DNA of 64,000 nucleotides. It comes from Actinomycetota bacterium (lineage in GTDB: Bacteria; Actinomycetota; Thermoleophilia; Solirubrobacterales; JACPNS01). The notes beneath the pieces were generated by a model, which made no database searches, was not told the origin of the DNA, and saw only the letters and a program-made list of their open reading frames with translations. The position numbers and the translations under genes are program-made. The stretch covers positions 1 to 64,000 of the forward strand of contig JACQZY010000018.1 in NCBI GenBank assembly GCA_016213645.1. Direction: 5' to 3'. Below are positions 1 through 11,241 of the stretch, one piece after another. How positions within the stretch are numbered: position 1 is the first letter of the stretch; each line of letters starts with the position of its first letter.

Positions 1-1331
<1,331 letters not shown>

Positions 1332-1611
1332 GTTCTCCTCCTGAACGAGCGATATGTCGTTTAGCTACACGGTTGGACCGCGGGCTTGGGCTGTCGGATT
1401 GATCGGCCGAACCGAGAATGTTTGGGGCGATCGAACCATTCAGCCGATCGTACTCTTAATTAGGTAATGGCGCTTTGCCCGTGAAACCAGATGACGACAG
1501 GGATTCGCGTCGCGCGAAATCGTTCGGCACGTGACCGGCTTCGACTGCCGATCGGCGATGGCGCTCGCGGAGCTCACCCTTGCGCTTGTTCGCGCCGCGG
1601 CATGCGACCTT

Positions 1612-2676
1612 TCACTCGTACAGCGTCAACGCCGCCAAGATCACATAGAGCCCGGTCAGCGCCCAGCCCTCAAAGGCGGCGGCTTCGCCGTCGTCGGTGA
1701 TCTGCCAGACCGCCAACGCGGTGAACGCAAGCGCGCCCACGTAAACAGGTTCGATCGCGAAGGTGAGGTGCGATTCGAACGCGAGCGACACCAGCACGAG
1801 CACGGGGAACAAAAACGCCGCGATCTGCGCCACCGAGTTTTTGACGACCGAGATCGCCGTTTCGCTGCGGCCCTTCGCCGCCAGCACGAATGCGGTGAAG
1901 TTCTCGACCGCGTTTCCGGCCACACCCACAACCACCAGACCGGCGAAGGCTTCGCTGACGCCGACGGCATCGATTGCCGGTTCCAGCGCTGCCACGAACC
2001 ATTCGGACACAAACGCCGCCGCCACCCCCGCCACGCCCAGCAACGCCAACGTGGCCACCAGCGAGAGTCGAGGCGCGCCGGCCTCGATGTGCCCGTGTTT
2101 TACACCCTCACGTGCGAACGGGATCACCCACGCGGCGTAAACAGCCAGCAGCACGATCGCGCCGATCACGGAGATCGATTGCACGTCGCCACTGGCGCGA
2201 TCCTGCGCGGCCAATGAGATCCCGATCAGCACGATCACGAATGTTGCGACCAGCAACAACGTGGCGGTGTCCTTCGGCAGGCGGTGCGAAAAGCGCATGT
2301 AGCCGTCCTCCGATCGGCGGGCGCCAATCACGATCGTCACGCCCAGCACCAGCAGCGCGTTGGCGAAGATCGAGCCAAGGATCGACGTCTGGGCCACGAC
2401 CACTTGCCCCTCGCGCAGCGCGAACAACACCACAAAGAGTTCCGGAAGGTTGCCGAGTGTGGACTGCAGCAGTCCGGTCGGTCCGGCGGGCAACCGTGTG
2501 CCCAGTTCCTCGGTGCCGAACGAAACCATCCACGCCACACCGGACAACGCCAGCGCGGCCAGCGCAAACGCCAATACGGCGTTGAACTTGGCGTAGTGCG
2601 CGATGCCGGCGGTCGCCGCAATCACGGCTGTAGCCGCAAAAGCGGCGAGATCACGTTTGCCGATCGCTTTGACCAT
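1612..2676 (-). CDS. Ca2+/H+ antiporter-like CaCA family exchanger
   Basis: A 354-residue hydrophobic protein with about ten membrane segments. The two CaCA alpha-repeats are visible: GNLPELFVVLFALREG followed by QTSILGSIFANALLVLG (residues ~75-112), and VAGNAVENFTAFVLAAKG followed by KNSVAQIAAFLFPV in the C-terminal half. The Gly-Asn and Glu residues of both repeats, which form the cation site in this family, are present. It should exchange cytosolic Ca2+ (or another cation) for protons across the plasma membrane. The ATG at 2676 (MVKAIGKRD) is preferred; an upstream extension to 2781 would add a polar, arginine-rich leader atypical of the family. It is divergent from the DUF2339 gene at 2864. 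Confidence 0.85.
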   Translation of the reverse strand: MVKAIGKRDLAAFAATAVIAATAGIAHYAKFNAVLAFALAALALSGVAWMVSFGTEELGTRLPAGPTGLLQSTLGNLPELFVVLFALREGQVVVAQTSILGSIFANALLVLGVTIVIGARRSEDGYMRFSHRLPKDTATLLLVATFVIVLIGISLAAQDRASGDVQSISVIGAIVLLAVYAAWVIPFAREGVKHGHIEAGAPRLSLVATLALLGVAGVAAAFVSEWFVAALEPAIDAVGVSEAFAGLVVVGVAGNAVENFTAFVLAAKGRSETAISVVKNSVAQIAAFLFPVLVLVSLAFESHLTFAIEPVYVGALAFTALAVWQITDDGEAAAFEGWALTGLYVILAALTLYE

Positions 2677-2863
2677 GCGCACACGGTACGGATCGGTGCA
2701 GCGGCAATCTGGCTGGTTGCGACGGGAGGCGGGAGGCGAATTGCGCGCGGCGCGCGGCAAGTGGCGCGCGGAGAAAGGCAAGCGGCGAGTGGCGCCGGGT
2801 GTAACCGCGATGCCGACAATTGCGTAGTCGCAATCAAGGAGTCGGCCGGATCGAGCGAAAGGG

Positions 2864-5545
2864 ATGTTCGTGGAAGGGCAAGATCAGAGAACCGAGATCG
2901 CGCAGCTTCGCCAGTGGGTCGATTGGCTGAACTGGCGAGTGGGAGAGCTGGAGCGGCAAGGGGCCGCGCAGGCGCAGGAAGCAATCCAGCCGCAGCAGTC
3001 GGCTCAGGCGCCGCAACCGATCCAGCCGCCGCCGGTGTACGTGCCGCCGCAGGTTCAGCCTGAACCGCTGTATTACCCGCCCGCATCCCAGCCGGCCGCG
3101 TACACCGCCCAGCCGCAAACCGGCGCCGGCGGATACCCGGCGTCCGCCCAGGGACCGGCACGACAGCCACGGCAGCGAAAGCCGTTTTCCCTGGAAGACC
3201 TGCTCAGCCCGCAACGCCTGGCTTGGGCCGGCGGCGTGATGCTGCTGGCCGGAATCGGTTTCCTCGTTTCCTGGGGCATTCACAAGGGCTGGATCACGCC
3301 GACGATGCGCATCGTCGCGGCTGCGATCACGAGCGTGGGACTTGGCGTCGGCGCGCTGGTTCTACGCGAACGCGGCGACGAGGGTGATGGGCCCAAAGCG
3401 ATGGCCGCAGTCTCGGTGTCCGGCACGTACGCCACGCTCACCGCCGCCTGCCAGATGTACGACATGATTCCAAGCCCGGCGCTCGCGCTGGGGCTGGCCG
3501 CCGCAACGGCCGTGGCGGGAGTGTTCTTCGCCCTGCGCTGGAACTCGGAGATGCTCGGCGGGCTGGCGCTGCTTGGCGCGCTGCTCGCGCCGGTGCTAGT
3601 GGACGTGCCAAACAACGGTGAGGTCTTTGGATTTGTGATCGTGGCCTACACCGGCGCGATGGTGGTGTGCGCCGCGCGCGGATGGCGAACCGTGACGTTG
3701 CTGGCCGGGTTGATCGGCATTCCGATGTCGCTCGACGGCATCAGCAACGTGGACTCCGTGACGGTCTCCGTGATCGACCTGACGTTGCTGTGGGCGGCTA
3801 CGCAGATCGGCGCGTTCTCGTTCTCGCCGAATTCCGCCGACCGCGTGCTGCTCGCGGCCATGAAGTCGCTGAGCACGATCGTGCTCGCGTCCGCCGGAGC
3901 GGGTCTGCTTTATGACCAGAGCCACGACGCCGCTAACGGCTGGCTGTGCGGGCTGGCGGTCGCGCACGTACTGCTCGCCGTGATCGGACAACGCCTGCCG
4001 ACGACCGGTGAGCGAGCCGATGTCGAAACGTCCTCACGTGGGCTGGCGCACAACATTCGCGAACGGCTCTCGCTACTCCGGCGCGTTATCGAAGTCGACT
4101 GGATTCTGGCGGGCGGGCTAAGCACGGTCGCGATCTCACAGATCCTCTCCGGCCCGAGCGTCGCGGTTGCGTGGTGCGTGCAGGCGGCGATGATCGCGTG
4201 GTTCACGCATCCTCGCCGTTCGGTCACGACCCGCGCGATAGCTCGCATCGGCGCCGGCCTGCAACTTGGGCTTGCGGCGATCCACATCCTCAACATCGAT
4301 GCCGTGCCGCATCTGCTGGAACTGCAGGCCCGCTCGCTGTCAAGCACCGGCACGCTCAACTCCGTATTAGCCATCGTCGCATTCATCGCGGCGAGCGCGG
4401 TCTGGATGTGGCGTGACCGCTCGCCCGAAGGCAAGATCAACGCCGCGCAGACCGTCCCGTTCGCGGCGATCACCGCGGCGACCGCGTATTTGGCCGCGGT
4501 GTTACTGGACGGAGTCGAACTTGTCGGCGCGTTTGCCGCCATGTCCGCGCTTGCGATGTTGCTGACCCCAAAATCCAACGTTTCGTGGACCGCGATGCTT
4601 GTCCGCTTCGGCGGCATGACGATGCTGGCGCTTGCGGTGTCGCACACGCTGATCTACGAAGCGACGCCGGACATGCTCACCCATCACGTCGACGCAATCG
4701 CGACGGCGAAACTGACCGACGCCTCAATCGCGATCAGCGCGGTGATGGCGGCGGCGGCCGTGTGGCTTTGTCTTATGCCGTCCGAGCCGGATAAACGCCA
4801 GGAGAACCTGGCCGTGCCGTTCGGCCTGGTCGCACTCGGCGCTGCGTATCTGGCCGCGTTCTGGCTGGACGGCGCCGCGCTGGTATTCGTGATCTGCGGA
4901 CTTGCGGCGGCCACGCTGGCTCTCACACCACCGTCGCTGATCCGGCTTGGCCAGGGAGGCTCGCTGGCGCTGATTTCAATCGCCGTGCTGCACACGCTCG
5001 GTCACGAAGCACCACCGATCGAAGCTCTGCGCGACGGCGTGCCCGACATACTCGACGCCGCCGTCGCGCTGGCGGGAATCGCGGTGGCCGTGGCGTTGCA
5101 CGCGGGCGGAGCCTCTCGCCGCATACGCACCGCCGCGCTGGGAGGCGCGGCGCTGACCCTGGTCTACCTGGGTTCGGCGGCGATCGTCTTTGCTTTTGCG
5201 CCAGACCCGGCACAGGCGCATGACAACTTCGAAATCGGCAAGATCGGCAGCGCCCAGACCGGCCAGGCGCTGCTCTCGGCATTCTGGGCGCTGGTGGCGT
5301 TTGCGTCGGCGGTCGTGGGATTGCGTTTGCGTGTGAAGGAACTGCGCATCGCCGGATTGTCTCTGCTGGTGGTGGCGACCGGCAAGATTCTGCTCTTCGA
5401 CTTGTCGGAGCTGGACGTGGCCTACCGCACGATCTCGTTCATCGTCGTGGGCGCCGTATTGCTGGCGGCCGCCTTCGCGTTCCAGCGACTGAAGCGCGAC
5501 GATCCGGACGCGGCCGACCAGCCGGACGCGGATTCAGTGGTCTGA
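2864..5545 (+). CDS. DUF2339 family polytopic membrane protein
   Basis: An 893-residue protein. The first ~35 residues form a short amphipathic or coiled-coil helix (IAQLRQWVDWLNWRVGELER), followed by a Pro/Gln-rich linker to about residue 105. LEDLLSPQRLAWAGGVMLLAGI then opens a very long series of more than 20 hydrophobic helices running to the C-terminus. This order is typical of DUF2339 predicted membrane proteins, whose function is not established. The gene stands alone, divergent from the antiporter. Its last 12 bases overlap the end of the convergent VOC gene. The tail is acidic (DDPDAADQPDADS). Confidence 0.85.
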   Translation: MFVEGQDQRTEIAQLRQWVDWLNWRVGELERQGAAQAQEAIQPQQSAQAPQPIQPPPVYVPPQVQPEPLYYPPASQPAAYTAQPQTGAGGYPASAQGPARQPRQRKPFSLEDLLSPQRLAWAGGVMLLAGIGFLVSWGIHKGWITPTMRIVAAAITSVGLGVGALVLRERGDEGDGPKAMAAVSVSGTYATLTAACQMYDMIPSPALALGLAAATAVAGVFFALRWNSEMLGGLALLGALLAPVLVDVPNNGEVFGFVIVAYTGAMVVCAARGWRTVTLLAGLIGIPMSLDGISNVDSVTVSVIDLTLLWAATQIGAFSFSPNSADRVLLAAMKSLSTIVLASAGAGLLYDQSHDAANGWLCGLAVAHVLLAVIGQRLPTTGERADVETSSRGLAHNIRERLSLLRRVIEVDWILAGGLSTVAISQILSGPSVAVAWCVQAAMIAWFTHPRRSVTTRAIARIGAGLQLGLAAIHILNIDAVPHLLELQARSLSSTGTLNSVLAIVAFIAASAVWMWRDRSPEGKINAAQTVPFAAITAATAYLAAVLLDGVELVGAFAAMSALAMLLTPKSNVSWTAMLVRFGGMTMLALAVSHTLIYEATPDMLTHHVDAIATAKLTDASIAISAVMAAAAVWLCLMPSEPDKRQENLAVPFGLVALGAAYLAAFWLDGAALVFVICGLAAATLALTPPSLIRLGQGGSLALISIAVLHTLGHEAPPIEALRDGVPDILDAAVALAGIAVAVALHAGGASRRIRTAALGGAALTLVYLGSAAIVFAFAPDPAQAHDNFEIGKIGSAQTGQALLSAFWALVAFASAVVGLRLRVKELRIAGLSLLVVATGKILLFDLSELDVAYRTISFIVVGAVLLAAAFAFQRLKRDDPDAADQPDADSVV

Positions 5546-6421
5546 CGCGGTCACCACAGCCCGTAGCCGGTTGCCCCACGGGTCAGTGGTGAAGAATCCG
5601 TAGGCGGCTGCGGACACGGAAGCCCCTCCACGGGCCAGCCGCTCACGCAGATCATCAAGATCGCGCTCGCTCGCAAGCTCGATCGTCCAGTGGCGAAGAC
5701 CAACGGCGTCCGCCGGGGCCGCGTCTACGCCCTCGCCCTTCCAGATGTTGAAGGCGAGGTGATGGTGATACCCGCCCGCGCTGACAAACACCGCGGTGTC
5801 AACGCGGGCGACGAGATCAAAACCGACAAGCCCGCGATAAAAAGCGAGCGCCGCCTCGATGTCGCCGACGTGCAGGTGCATGTGCCCGATCCGCGTCTGC
5901 GGGTCGGCGCGCAGCTCCGGCGCCCGTCCGCTGGTGAGATTGAAAAGTCCGCCCATGTCAAGCGGACGCGGCGCGATCGCCTCCACGCTCGTGACGTCAG
6001 GCCACTGTTCGCGCGGCCGGTCGACAGCAAGCTCCAACCCGTTCCCGTCCGGGTCGGGTAGATAGATCGCCTCGTGGGTGCCGTGATCGGACGCACCCTG
6101 CGTGCGCACCCGCCCCTGGGCGATGCGCTGCGCCGCCCGCGCAAGCTCAATCCGAGACGGGTAAAGCACGGCGGCGTGATAAAGCCCCGCATGCCGGCCC
6201 GCCGGCCGCGCGCCCGGCTGTTCACGCAGTACGAACAGATCGCTTACCCCGTCCGCCGACACGCGCGCAGTCGGCGCGCCGCTCACTTCCTCCCGCACGC
6301 GCAGACCCAACCCCAAGACATCTTCATAAAACGAAATCGAGCGATCAAGATCAGTAACCGCCAGCTCAACCTCCCCAAGCCGCAACCCGTCCGCCAGCAA
6401 CCGCCGCCGCTCACCCTTCAT
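5534..6421 (-). CDS. VOC family protein with two glyoxalase/dioxygenase modules (CatE-like)
   Basis: About 295 residues with two vicinal-oxygen-chelate modules. Module 1 starts LGEVELAVTDLDRSISFYED and contains GLYHAAVLYPSR and DPDGNGLELAVDRP. Module 2 starts IGHMHLHVGDIEAALAFYRG and contains HHHLAFNIW and HWTIEL. The histidines and terminal acidic residues fit a metal site in module 2. The layout resembles CatE-type catechol-2,3-dioxygenase-like proteins, but the substrate cannot be told from sequence. The ATG at 6421 is chosen; a GTG at 6457 preceded by a G-rich stretch is an alternative giving 12 more residues. Its end overlaps the DUF2339 gene by 12 bp (convergent). Confidence 0.8.
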   Translation of the reverse strand: MKGERRRLLADGLRLGEVELAVTDLDRSISFYEDVLGLGLRVREEVSGAPTARVSADGVSDLFVLREQPGARPAGRHAGLYHAAVLYPSRIELARAAQRIAQGRVRTQGASDHGTHEAIYLPDPDGNGLELAVDRPREQWPDVTSVEAIAPRPLDMGGLFNLTSGRAPELRADPQTRIGHMHLHVGDIEAALAFYRGLVGFDLVARVDTAVFVSAGGYHHHLAFNIWKGEGVDAAPADAVGLRHWTIELASERDLDDLRERLARGGASVSAAAYGFFTTDPWGNRLRAVVTASDH

Positions 6422-6493
6422 CGCCGAAGCCCGCTCCACCTCAATCGAATCCGTCACACCCCCCAACCTACCGCCCCGGCACCGCTGACCAGT

Positions 6494-8755
6494 TCATTCA
6501 AGCCCAGCGATATCCCCTGGCCGGTCTTCAGGATCCGAGTCGCGCTCGCCCGCCACGCGCCGTCCGCGAATGTCGCGATTGGGCATCGCGGAGACCGAGC
6601 CTCGCGCCGAAGCGGCATCAAGCTTGAACTGCCCCATCATCTCCCGCAGCCGATCGGCTGTGGCAGCCAAGTTTTCGGCAAACGCGCTCACTTCTTCTGC
6701 GGTGGCGTTTGTTTCCTCGGTGGAGGCGGACATCTCTTCCGTTGATCCAGCCGTCTGCTCGGCGACCGCGGCAACGCCGTCAACGTGATCGCCCACCGCC
6801 ACGGCGGCGGACTGCATCTCGATCGCCAGCTCCGCGGCGCGCGAAGAGTTTTCCTGCAAAGCCGCGATCGCAGCCTGGATGTCGGCAAACGCCGCCTTGT
6901 TGTCCGACGCCGCACGAAGCCCGTCCGCGGCTCGCTGATCGCCGGCCTCGACGGCACTTGTGACATTGAGAGTCTCCAGCTTGACCTGGCGGATTATCTC
7001 CGCGATCTCCCCCGCTGCCTCACGCGATTGCTCGGCCAGAGCCCGCACCTCATCCGCCACAACCGCAAAGCCCTTGCCCTGTTCACCGGCACGAGCGGCT
7101 TCGATCGCCGCATTCAGCGACAACAGGTTCGTCTGATCGGCGATCGCCTGAATAGACGTCACGATCTGGTCAATGTTCGCGGACTTCTGGCTAAGCGACC
7201 GGATCGCCTCCGCCGAATCCGCGGCACTTGCCGAGACGGACTCAATCGATTGCTCAACCACTTCAGCCTGACGCATCCCTTCGCGCGCAAGTTCGATCGC
7301 CCCGGCCGCTCGGTGCCGGCCGTCTTGGGAGATTTCCGCCGACGTGTGAATCATCCGTTCGAGTTCGTCAATCGTTTCGCGCGACGTGGAAACAAGTTCG
7401 ACCTGATTTGACGTGCCCTGGGTGATGTGCTCCATGGCCAGCGCCACCTCGCCGACCGCGCGGCCGGCTTCGTTTGAACTCTTGGCCAAATCTCCAGACG
7501 CGTTTTGCAGGCCGGTCGCCGTGTCTCCGATCCTCCCGACAATCCCACGCAACGACACGATCAAGGCGTTGAACGCCGAACCGGAACGACCGACCGCGTC
7601 GCTGCCCAGCGGCGGCACCTCCAGGGTTAGATCCCCGCGAGCCACGCTCTCCATCGAATCCCGCAGGAGTTTCAGTCGGCTGTTGACACCAGCCCAAACC
7701 CGCTGCACGGTCAGCAGCGGAATTGCGAACATCAGGATGCCCAGCAGCAGCCAGTCGCGCAGCGTCGGGATCACCGTCAAACCCGCCGTCGCGGCCTCGT
7801 GCGGCACTACGACGGCAACGCGCCAGTCAATATCTCCGCCGCGCTGCGCCACGACTTTCTCGACAGCTTCGATTTCGTCTTCTTCGTCGGACTCGGCCAT
7901 TCCCGCGTTTGCCTCCGCCAGCTTGGCGTCGCCGACCTTTTCGAACGGCTGATTGACGGGCGCCGCGCGGTCGCTGTCCAGAATCGCGCGACCGGCGTCA
8001 TCCATCACAAGCACGCGCTCACCAGAACCCTTTACGGAATCGGTGACCGCGCGGTCGGCGTTGCGCGCGAGACGCCACATCGCGTTGAGGTTGATTTCGA
8101 AGTGCCAAACCAGCGCCGGCTTACCGTGAAGGTAAAGCGGCGTGGCGCTGGACAACACCCAGCGATTCGTGTCGCCGGAGATGTAGAGGCTCTGATACAC
8201 GCGGCCACGGCCGGCGCGCGCAGCCTTCTGAAAGAAGGCGCTGCCCCACTCGCCGGAACCTCCGACCGAAAGGTCCGAGTCCGGAGCACGCTTGCCGTAC
8301 ACGTAGCGCGCCATCTCGGGCGCGTACGCGCCGTGTCGAGAACCGAGTCCGTATCCGGCCGCGCCCTTCGGTCTGCCGCGGCCATCCGAAACCCACGCGA
8401 TCGCGCAGTTCTCGTCGATCACGCCGCTGTTTGCACGCGCAAGCACGCTCATCTCCTCCCAAACCGCACGCAATTCGGAAGACCTGCTTGCAGGATTGGA
8501 GATCGCATCGATCAACGCGTCGTTGGTGCCCGAAAACAGCAACTGCTTGCGATACGTGTCCAGTTCATCCGACAGCCGCGCCGCCAGCTTGCCGGATTCG
8601 GCCCGCGCCACCGCCGTGGCGCGATCAACCCTACGCTCGCGCTCCGACCGGTATCCCGAGAGCATCACCACCAACAGCAGAATCCACGCCGCCCCAAGCA
8701 GCAACGCGAGGCGCACGCGAAAATCAAGGCGTGTCGTGTGAGTTCGTTTTTCCAC
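6494..8755 (-). CDS. Methyl-accepting chemotaxis protein
   Basis: 753 residues from a GTG start. TM1 is [20 protein letters not shown] (~16-35). A ~290-residue extracytoplasmic sensory region (Cache-like, ligand unknown) follows, then TM2 ([18 protein letters not shown]). A HAMP region ([20 protein letters not shown]) leads into a long coiled-coil signalling domain. The conserved hairpin tip is present ([20 protein letters not shown], then [17 protein letters not shown]), where CheA and CheW dock. No C-terminal CheR-tethering pentapeptide is seen. No che genes are nearby, so this is an orphan receptor. Confidence 0.92.
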   Translation of the reverse strand: MEKRTHTTRLDFRVRLALLLGAAWILLLVVMLSGYRSERERRVDRATAVARAESGKLAARLSDELDTYRKQLLFSGTNDALIDAISNPASRSSELRAVWEEMSVLARANSGVIDENCAIAWVSDGRGRPKGAAGYGLGSRHGAYAPEMARYVYGKRAPDSDLSVGGSGEWGSAFFQKAARAGRGRVYQSLYISGDTNRWVLSSATPLYLHGKPALVWHFEINLNAMWRLARNADRAVTDSVKGSGERVLVMDDAGRAILDSDRAAPVNQPFEKVGDAKLAEANAGMAESDEEDEIEAVEKVVAQRGGDIDWRVAVVVPHEAATAGLTVIPTLRDWLLLGILMFAIPLLTVQRVWAGVNSRLKLLRDSMESVARGDLTLEVPPLGSDAVGRSGSAFNALIVSLRGIVGRIGDTATGLQNASGDLAKSSNEAGRAVGEVALAMEHITQGTSNQVELVSTSRETIDELERMIHTSAEISQDGRHRAAGAIELAREGMRQAEVVEQSIESVSASAADSAEAIRSLSQKSANIDQIVTSIQAIADQTNLLSLNAAIEAARAGEQGKGFAVVADEVRALAEQSREAAGEIAEIIRQVKLETLNVTSAVEAGDQRAADGLRAASDNKAAFADIQAAIAALQENSSRAAELAIEMQSAAVAVGDHVDGVAAVAEQTAGSTEEMSASTEETNATAEEVSAFAENLAATADRLREMMGQFKLDAASARGSVSAMPNRDIRGRRVAGERDSDPEDRPGDIAGLE

Positions 8756-8995
8756 GATGTGCAGTGGAACCGGCGCGTGGCCCCATATTGCCGGCCGTCC
8801 ATTACCTACTATCGGCTACGCACGGCACAAAGGTGACCCCTGCAGCGATTTGCACGAAGCGGATCGGCGAGCCGCGAGATGCGCAGAACCAGGACGCCTT
8901 CGTACAGAACCTCACCGGTCCTCGGCAATCGGCGAACCTCGCCGACTATTGCGGAGTCACACCCCAACAACTCGGCGGCTAACCTGTATTGCCTT

Positions 8996-9070
<75 letters not shown>

Positions 9071-9081
9071 CTTTCTCTCCT

Positions 9082-10326
9082 TTAGCTCCAAAGCCCGCTC
9101 AACGGAACCGCCGCGAGGCGATCTCCGAAGGGCACGGTGCTGGCGCCCGTGTACAGGAGTGCGCCTGCTTTGAAAGACGAACCCAGTTTGTCGCGCAGCA
9201 GCGCGAGCCCACGAAAATCGCTCCGGTGAACGGTTGCCGCGGACTTCACTTCCACCGCGGTAACGGATCCATCTCGGTGTTCGAGGACGATGTCGACCTC
9301 TCTTTGATCACGATCGCGGAAGTGGTACATCTGAGGACGATCGTCGAGCCAGGAGATCTGGCGCTCGAGTTCCATCGCGACGAAACTCTCAAAGAACATT
9401 CCCCCGAGCTGCGCGTCGGCGGCGATGCGGCGATCATCTGCGCCTACAAGATAGGCCAGCAATCCGGTGTCGGTGATGTGAATCTTTGGGCGTTTGATCG
9501 ACCGCGCAAGCAGGTTGCTGCTCCATGCCGGAATCCTGCGCACCAAGTACAACGTTTCAAGCAACTCGACATGCCTACGCAATGTCGTCGCGGGAGCGCC
9601 GATCTTTTGGCTGAGTCCCTCGATATTGAGTTCCTGAGCTGAAATCGACGCAACGGCGCCAAGCAGGCGTCTCACGAGCGCACGGTCGGTGACATCTCCC
9701 AGAGTCGCAAGATCCCTGTCCATGACACCATCGACGTAGCTCTCGAAGAATCGGACGCGCCGGTTTTGCGACCTGGCCTGCGCTTCCGGGAATCCGCCGC
9801 GAGCAATTCTCTCAATAAAGGCTTTGCGCCCGGCCGGAGCATCAAACACAGCTGGAAATCGTCCGTTGGCGAGATCCGGAATGAATGTCTCGCGCACAGC
9901 GGAAAGTTCTCCTTGACTAAACGGATGAAGACGTACGTACTCTGCCCGCCCGGCAAGGGACTCCTTGACCTTCTTCATCGCCAGCAGATTCGCTGAGCCC
10001 GTAATAACGAATTGGCCCGGCGTCTTGTCGCGATCGACTCGAAGCTTGATTTCGGTAACCACTTCCGGAACGCGCTGCACTTCGTCTATCGCGACCGGCG
10101 TGTTGAGTTCGGCGATGAAACCAGCGGGATCCGAAGCTGCCGCTGCGCGTACCGCCTGATCGTCGAATGTAACGATCTCGCGAGCGACCCGTTCAGTGGA
10201 TGCGATCTGCTCGAGCAGGGTGCTCTTGCCGACTTGTCGGGCGCCAAGTACCGCGACAACGCGGGTGTCCTTCATCGCATCTGCGACAGCATGCTGTACG
10301 TGCCGGGTGACGAGCGGAGCGTCCAT
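9082..10326 (-). CDS. AAA ATPase with DUF4143-type C-terminus
   Basis: 414 residues. Walker A is VLGARQVGKST (~29-39); a Walker B-like strand VAIDEVQRVPE and sensor-like FVITGSANLL follow. The middle has a winged-helix-like part (LSQKIGAPATTLRRHVELLE). The C-terminus carries a DUF4143/restriction-like fold with FESFVAMELERQI, VDIVLEHRDG and VEVKSAA; the D...E.K pattern is that of a nuclease-like core. This family is widespread and often horizontally moved; its cellular role is poorly defined. A homologue lies at 46705-47970. The stop is 12 bp from the tRNA, so the gene abuts the left att copy inside the island. A pair of 17-bp direct repeats lies just upstream of the start. Confidence 0.88.
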   Translation of the reverse strand: MDAPLVTRHVQHAVADAMKDTRVVAVLGARQVGKSTLLEQIASTERVAREIVTFDDQAVRAAAASDPAGFIAELNTPVAIDEVQRVPEVVTEIKLRVDRDKTPGQFVITGSANLLAMKKVKESLAGRAEYVRLHPFSQGELSAVRETFIPDLANGRFPAVFDAPAGRKAFIERIARGGFPEAQARSQNRRVRFFESYVDGVMDRDLATLGDVTDRALVRRLLGAVASISAQELNIEGLSQKIGAPATTLRRHVELLETLYLVRRIPAWSSNLLARSIKRPKIHITDTGLLAYLVGADDRRIAADAQLGGMFFESFVAMELERQISWLDDRPQMYHFRDRDQREVDIVLEHRDGSVTAVEVKSAATVHRSDFRGLALLRDKLGSSFKAGALLYTGASTVPFGDRLAAVPLSGLWS

Positions 10327-10347
10327 GAGATCAGGCTAACGAATGGA

Positions 10348-10387
10348 TCCGACAAATCCACCACGTATTGTCCGACAAATCCACCAC
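10348..10387. repeat. Pair of 17-bp direct repeats upstream of ATPase
   Basis: TCCGACAAATCCACCAC occurs at 10348-10364 and 10371-10387, 23 bp apart, ending 22 bp before the ATPase start codon at 10326. The two-turn spacing fits a protein-binding site such as an autoregulatory operator. That role is inference. Confidence 0.6.
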
Positions 10388-10546
10388 CGACCGCCCGTCA
10401 ATTCCTCCAACCAAGATCGACGCGGCGACTTCGGTTTGGATCGCATCGGCGACGGATACGCCTGCGAATAGCACTCGTTAACTCGTAGCGAGGTCCTTGG
10501 CCTTCCGGTCCGTCCAGCCTCTCGGACGGCGCCTCGTCGACTCAAA

Positions 10547-10858
10547 CTACTCAGCTCCGATCGGTGATGTCATGAACGACCCGACGTCCAACGTCCCGAC
10601 CTCGCTAGACCAAAGCTCCGACGTTCGTGCCACGTGACCACCCGGCTGTCCGACGCCGACGACGCGAAGGTCGCTAAGTGTTTCGAGTTCAGACCGCATA
10701 TCAGCCGTGAGTTCCGAAGGCGCTTCCGAGCGGGGGTCTGGATTTGATATCGCCGCGATCATCACGATCTGCCCGTACGACAAATGGTCAGTTATTCGAT
10801 GCAGCAAGTGAGCGTGATCTAGCTGGATTTCTTCCTTGAACAGCAGCGATGCGCGCAT
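10547..10858 (-). CDS. Hypothetical protein, probably 5'-truncated at the att copy
   Basis: 103 residues beginning MRASLLFKEEIQLDHAHLLH and continuing LLHRITDHLSYGQIVMIAAI. The opening looks like the inside of a helical domain rather than an N-terminus. The frame upstream meets a stop inside the att repeat at 10868-10907. This suggests that the 5' part was cut away when the neighbouring segment integrated. I do not recognise the family. It lies in island segment 1 on the same strand as the ATPase. Expression is uncertain, and it may be a dead fragment. Confidence 0.4.
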   Translation of the reverse strand: MRASLLFKEEIQLDHAHLLHRITDHLSYGQIVMIAAISNPDPRSEAPSELTADMRSELETLSDLRVVGVGQPGGHVARTSELWSSEVGTLDVGSFMTSPIGAE

Positions 10859-10867
10859 CGTCGCCTG

Positions 10868-10907
<40 letters not shown>

Positions 10908-10932
10908 TTTCGCACGAGGATGCGTGCGGCTC

Positions 10933-11183
10933 TCAATCCGGCAGGAGCCCCAGATCGCGTGCCGTCGCGTGCGCCCGCTCGGCCGTCGGGGTGACGGCAA
11001 GCGTCCCCGGATCCATTTTTTGGACCAGCAGGCCACGATTCCGTCTGCAACCGAGACGTACATGCTCGTCGGCTCGTGCAGTACGCCGCCAGGAGGGGTT
11101 GGCGTGGCCCCCTCGGGTGCCGGGAACAGTGCGGCGGTGCGAACGTTTTCGCCAAATCGTTTGGTTGCGTCGCTGCGAGACAC
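10933..11183 (-). pseudogene. Possible frameshifted coding remnant, family unknown
   Basis: One minus frame reads HEPTSMYVSVADGIVA and, just after, the neighbouring frame reads GLLVQKMDPGTLAVTPTAER and continues to a stop at 10933. Joined at about 11028, they give a plausible protein C-terminus, so a single-base slip in a once-functional gene is likely. I cannot name the family. The trace lies directly right of att copy 2, in segment 2 of the island. Confidence 0.25.
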
Positions 11184-11241
11184 ACGCCCATGTAGCAGTC
11201 ACTAGGCCAAAGTGTCTAGAACCGAAGCGGTAAGTGTGTGA

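Noticed and set aside
8756-8995. Gene between the chemotaxis receptor and tRNA-Arg
   Set aside because: Frames here are short and run into the tRNA; no ribosome site or recognisable motif.
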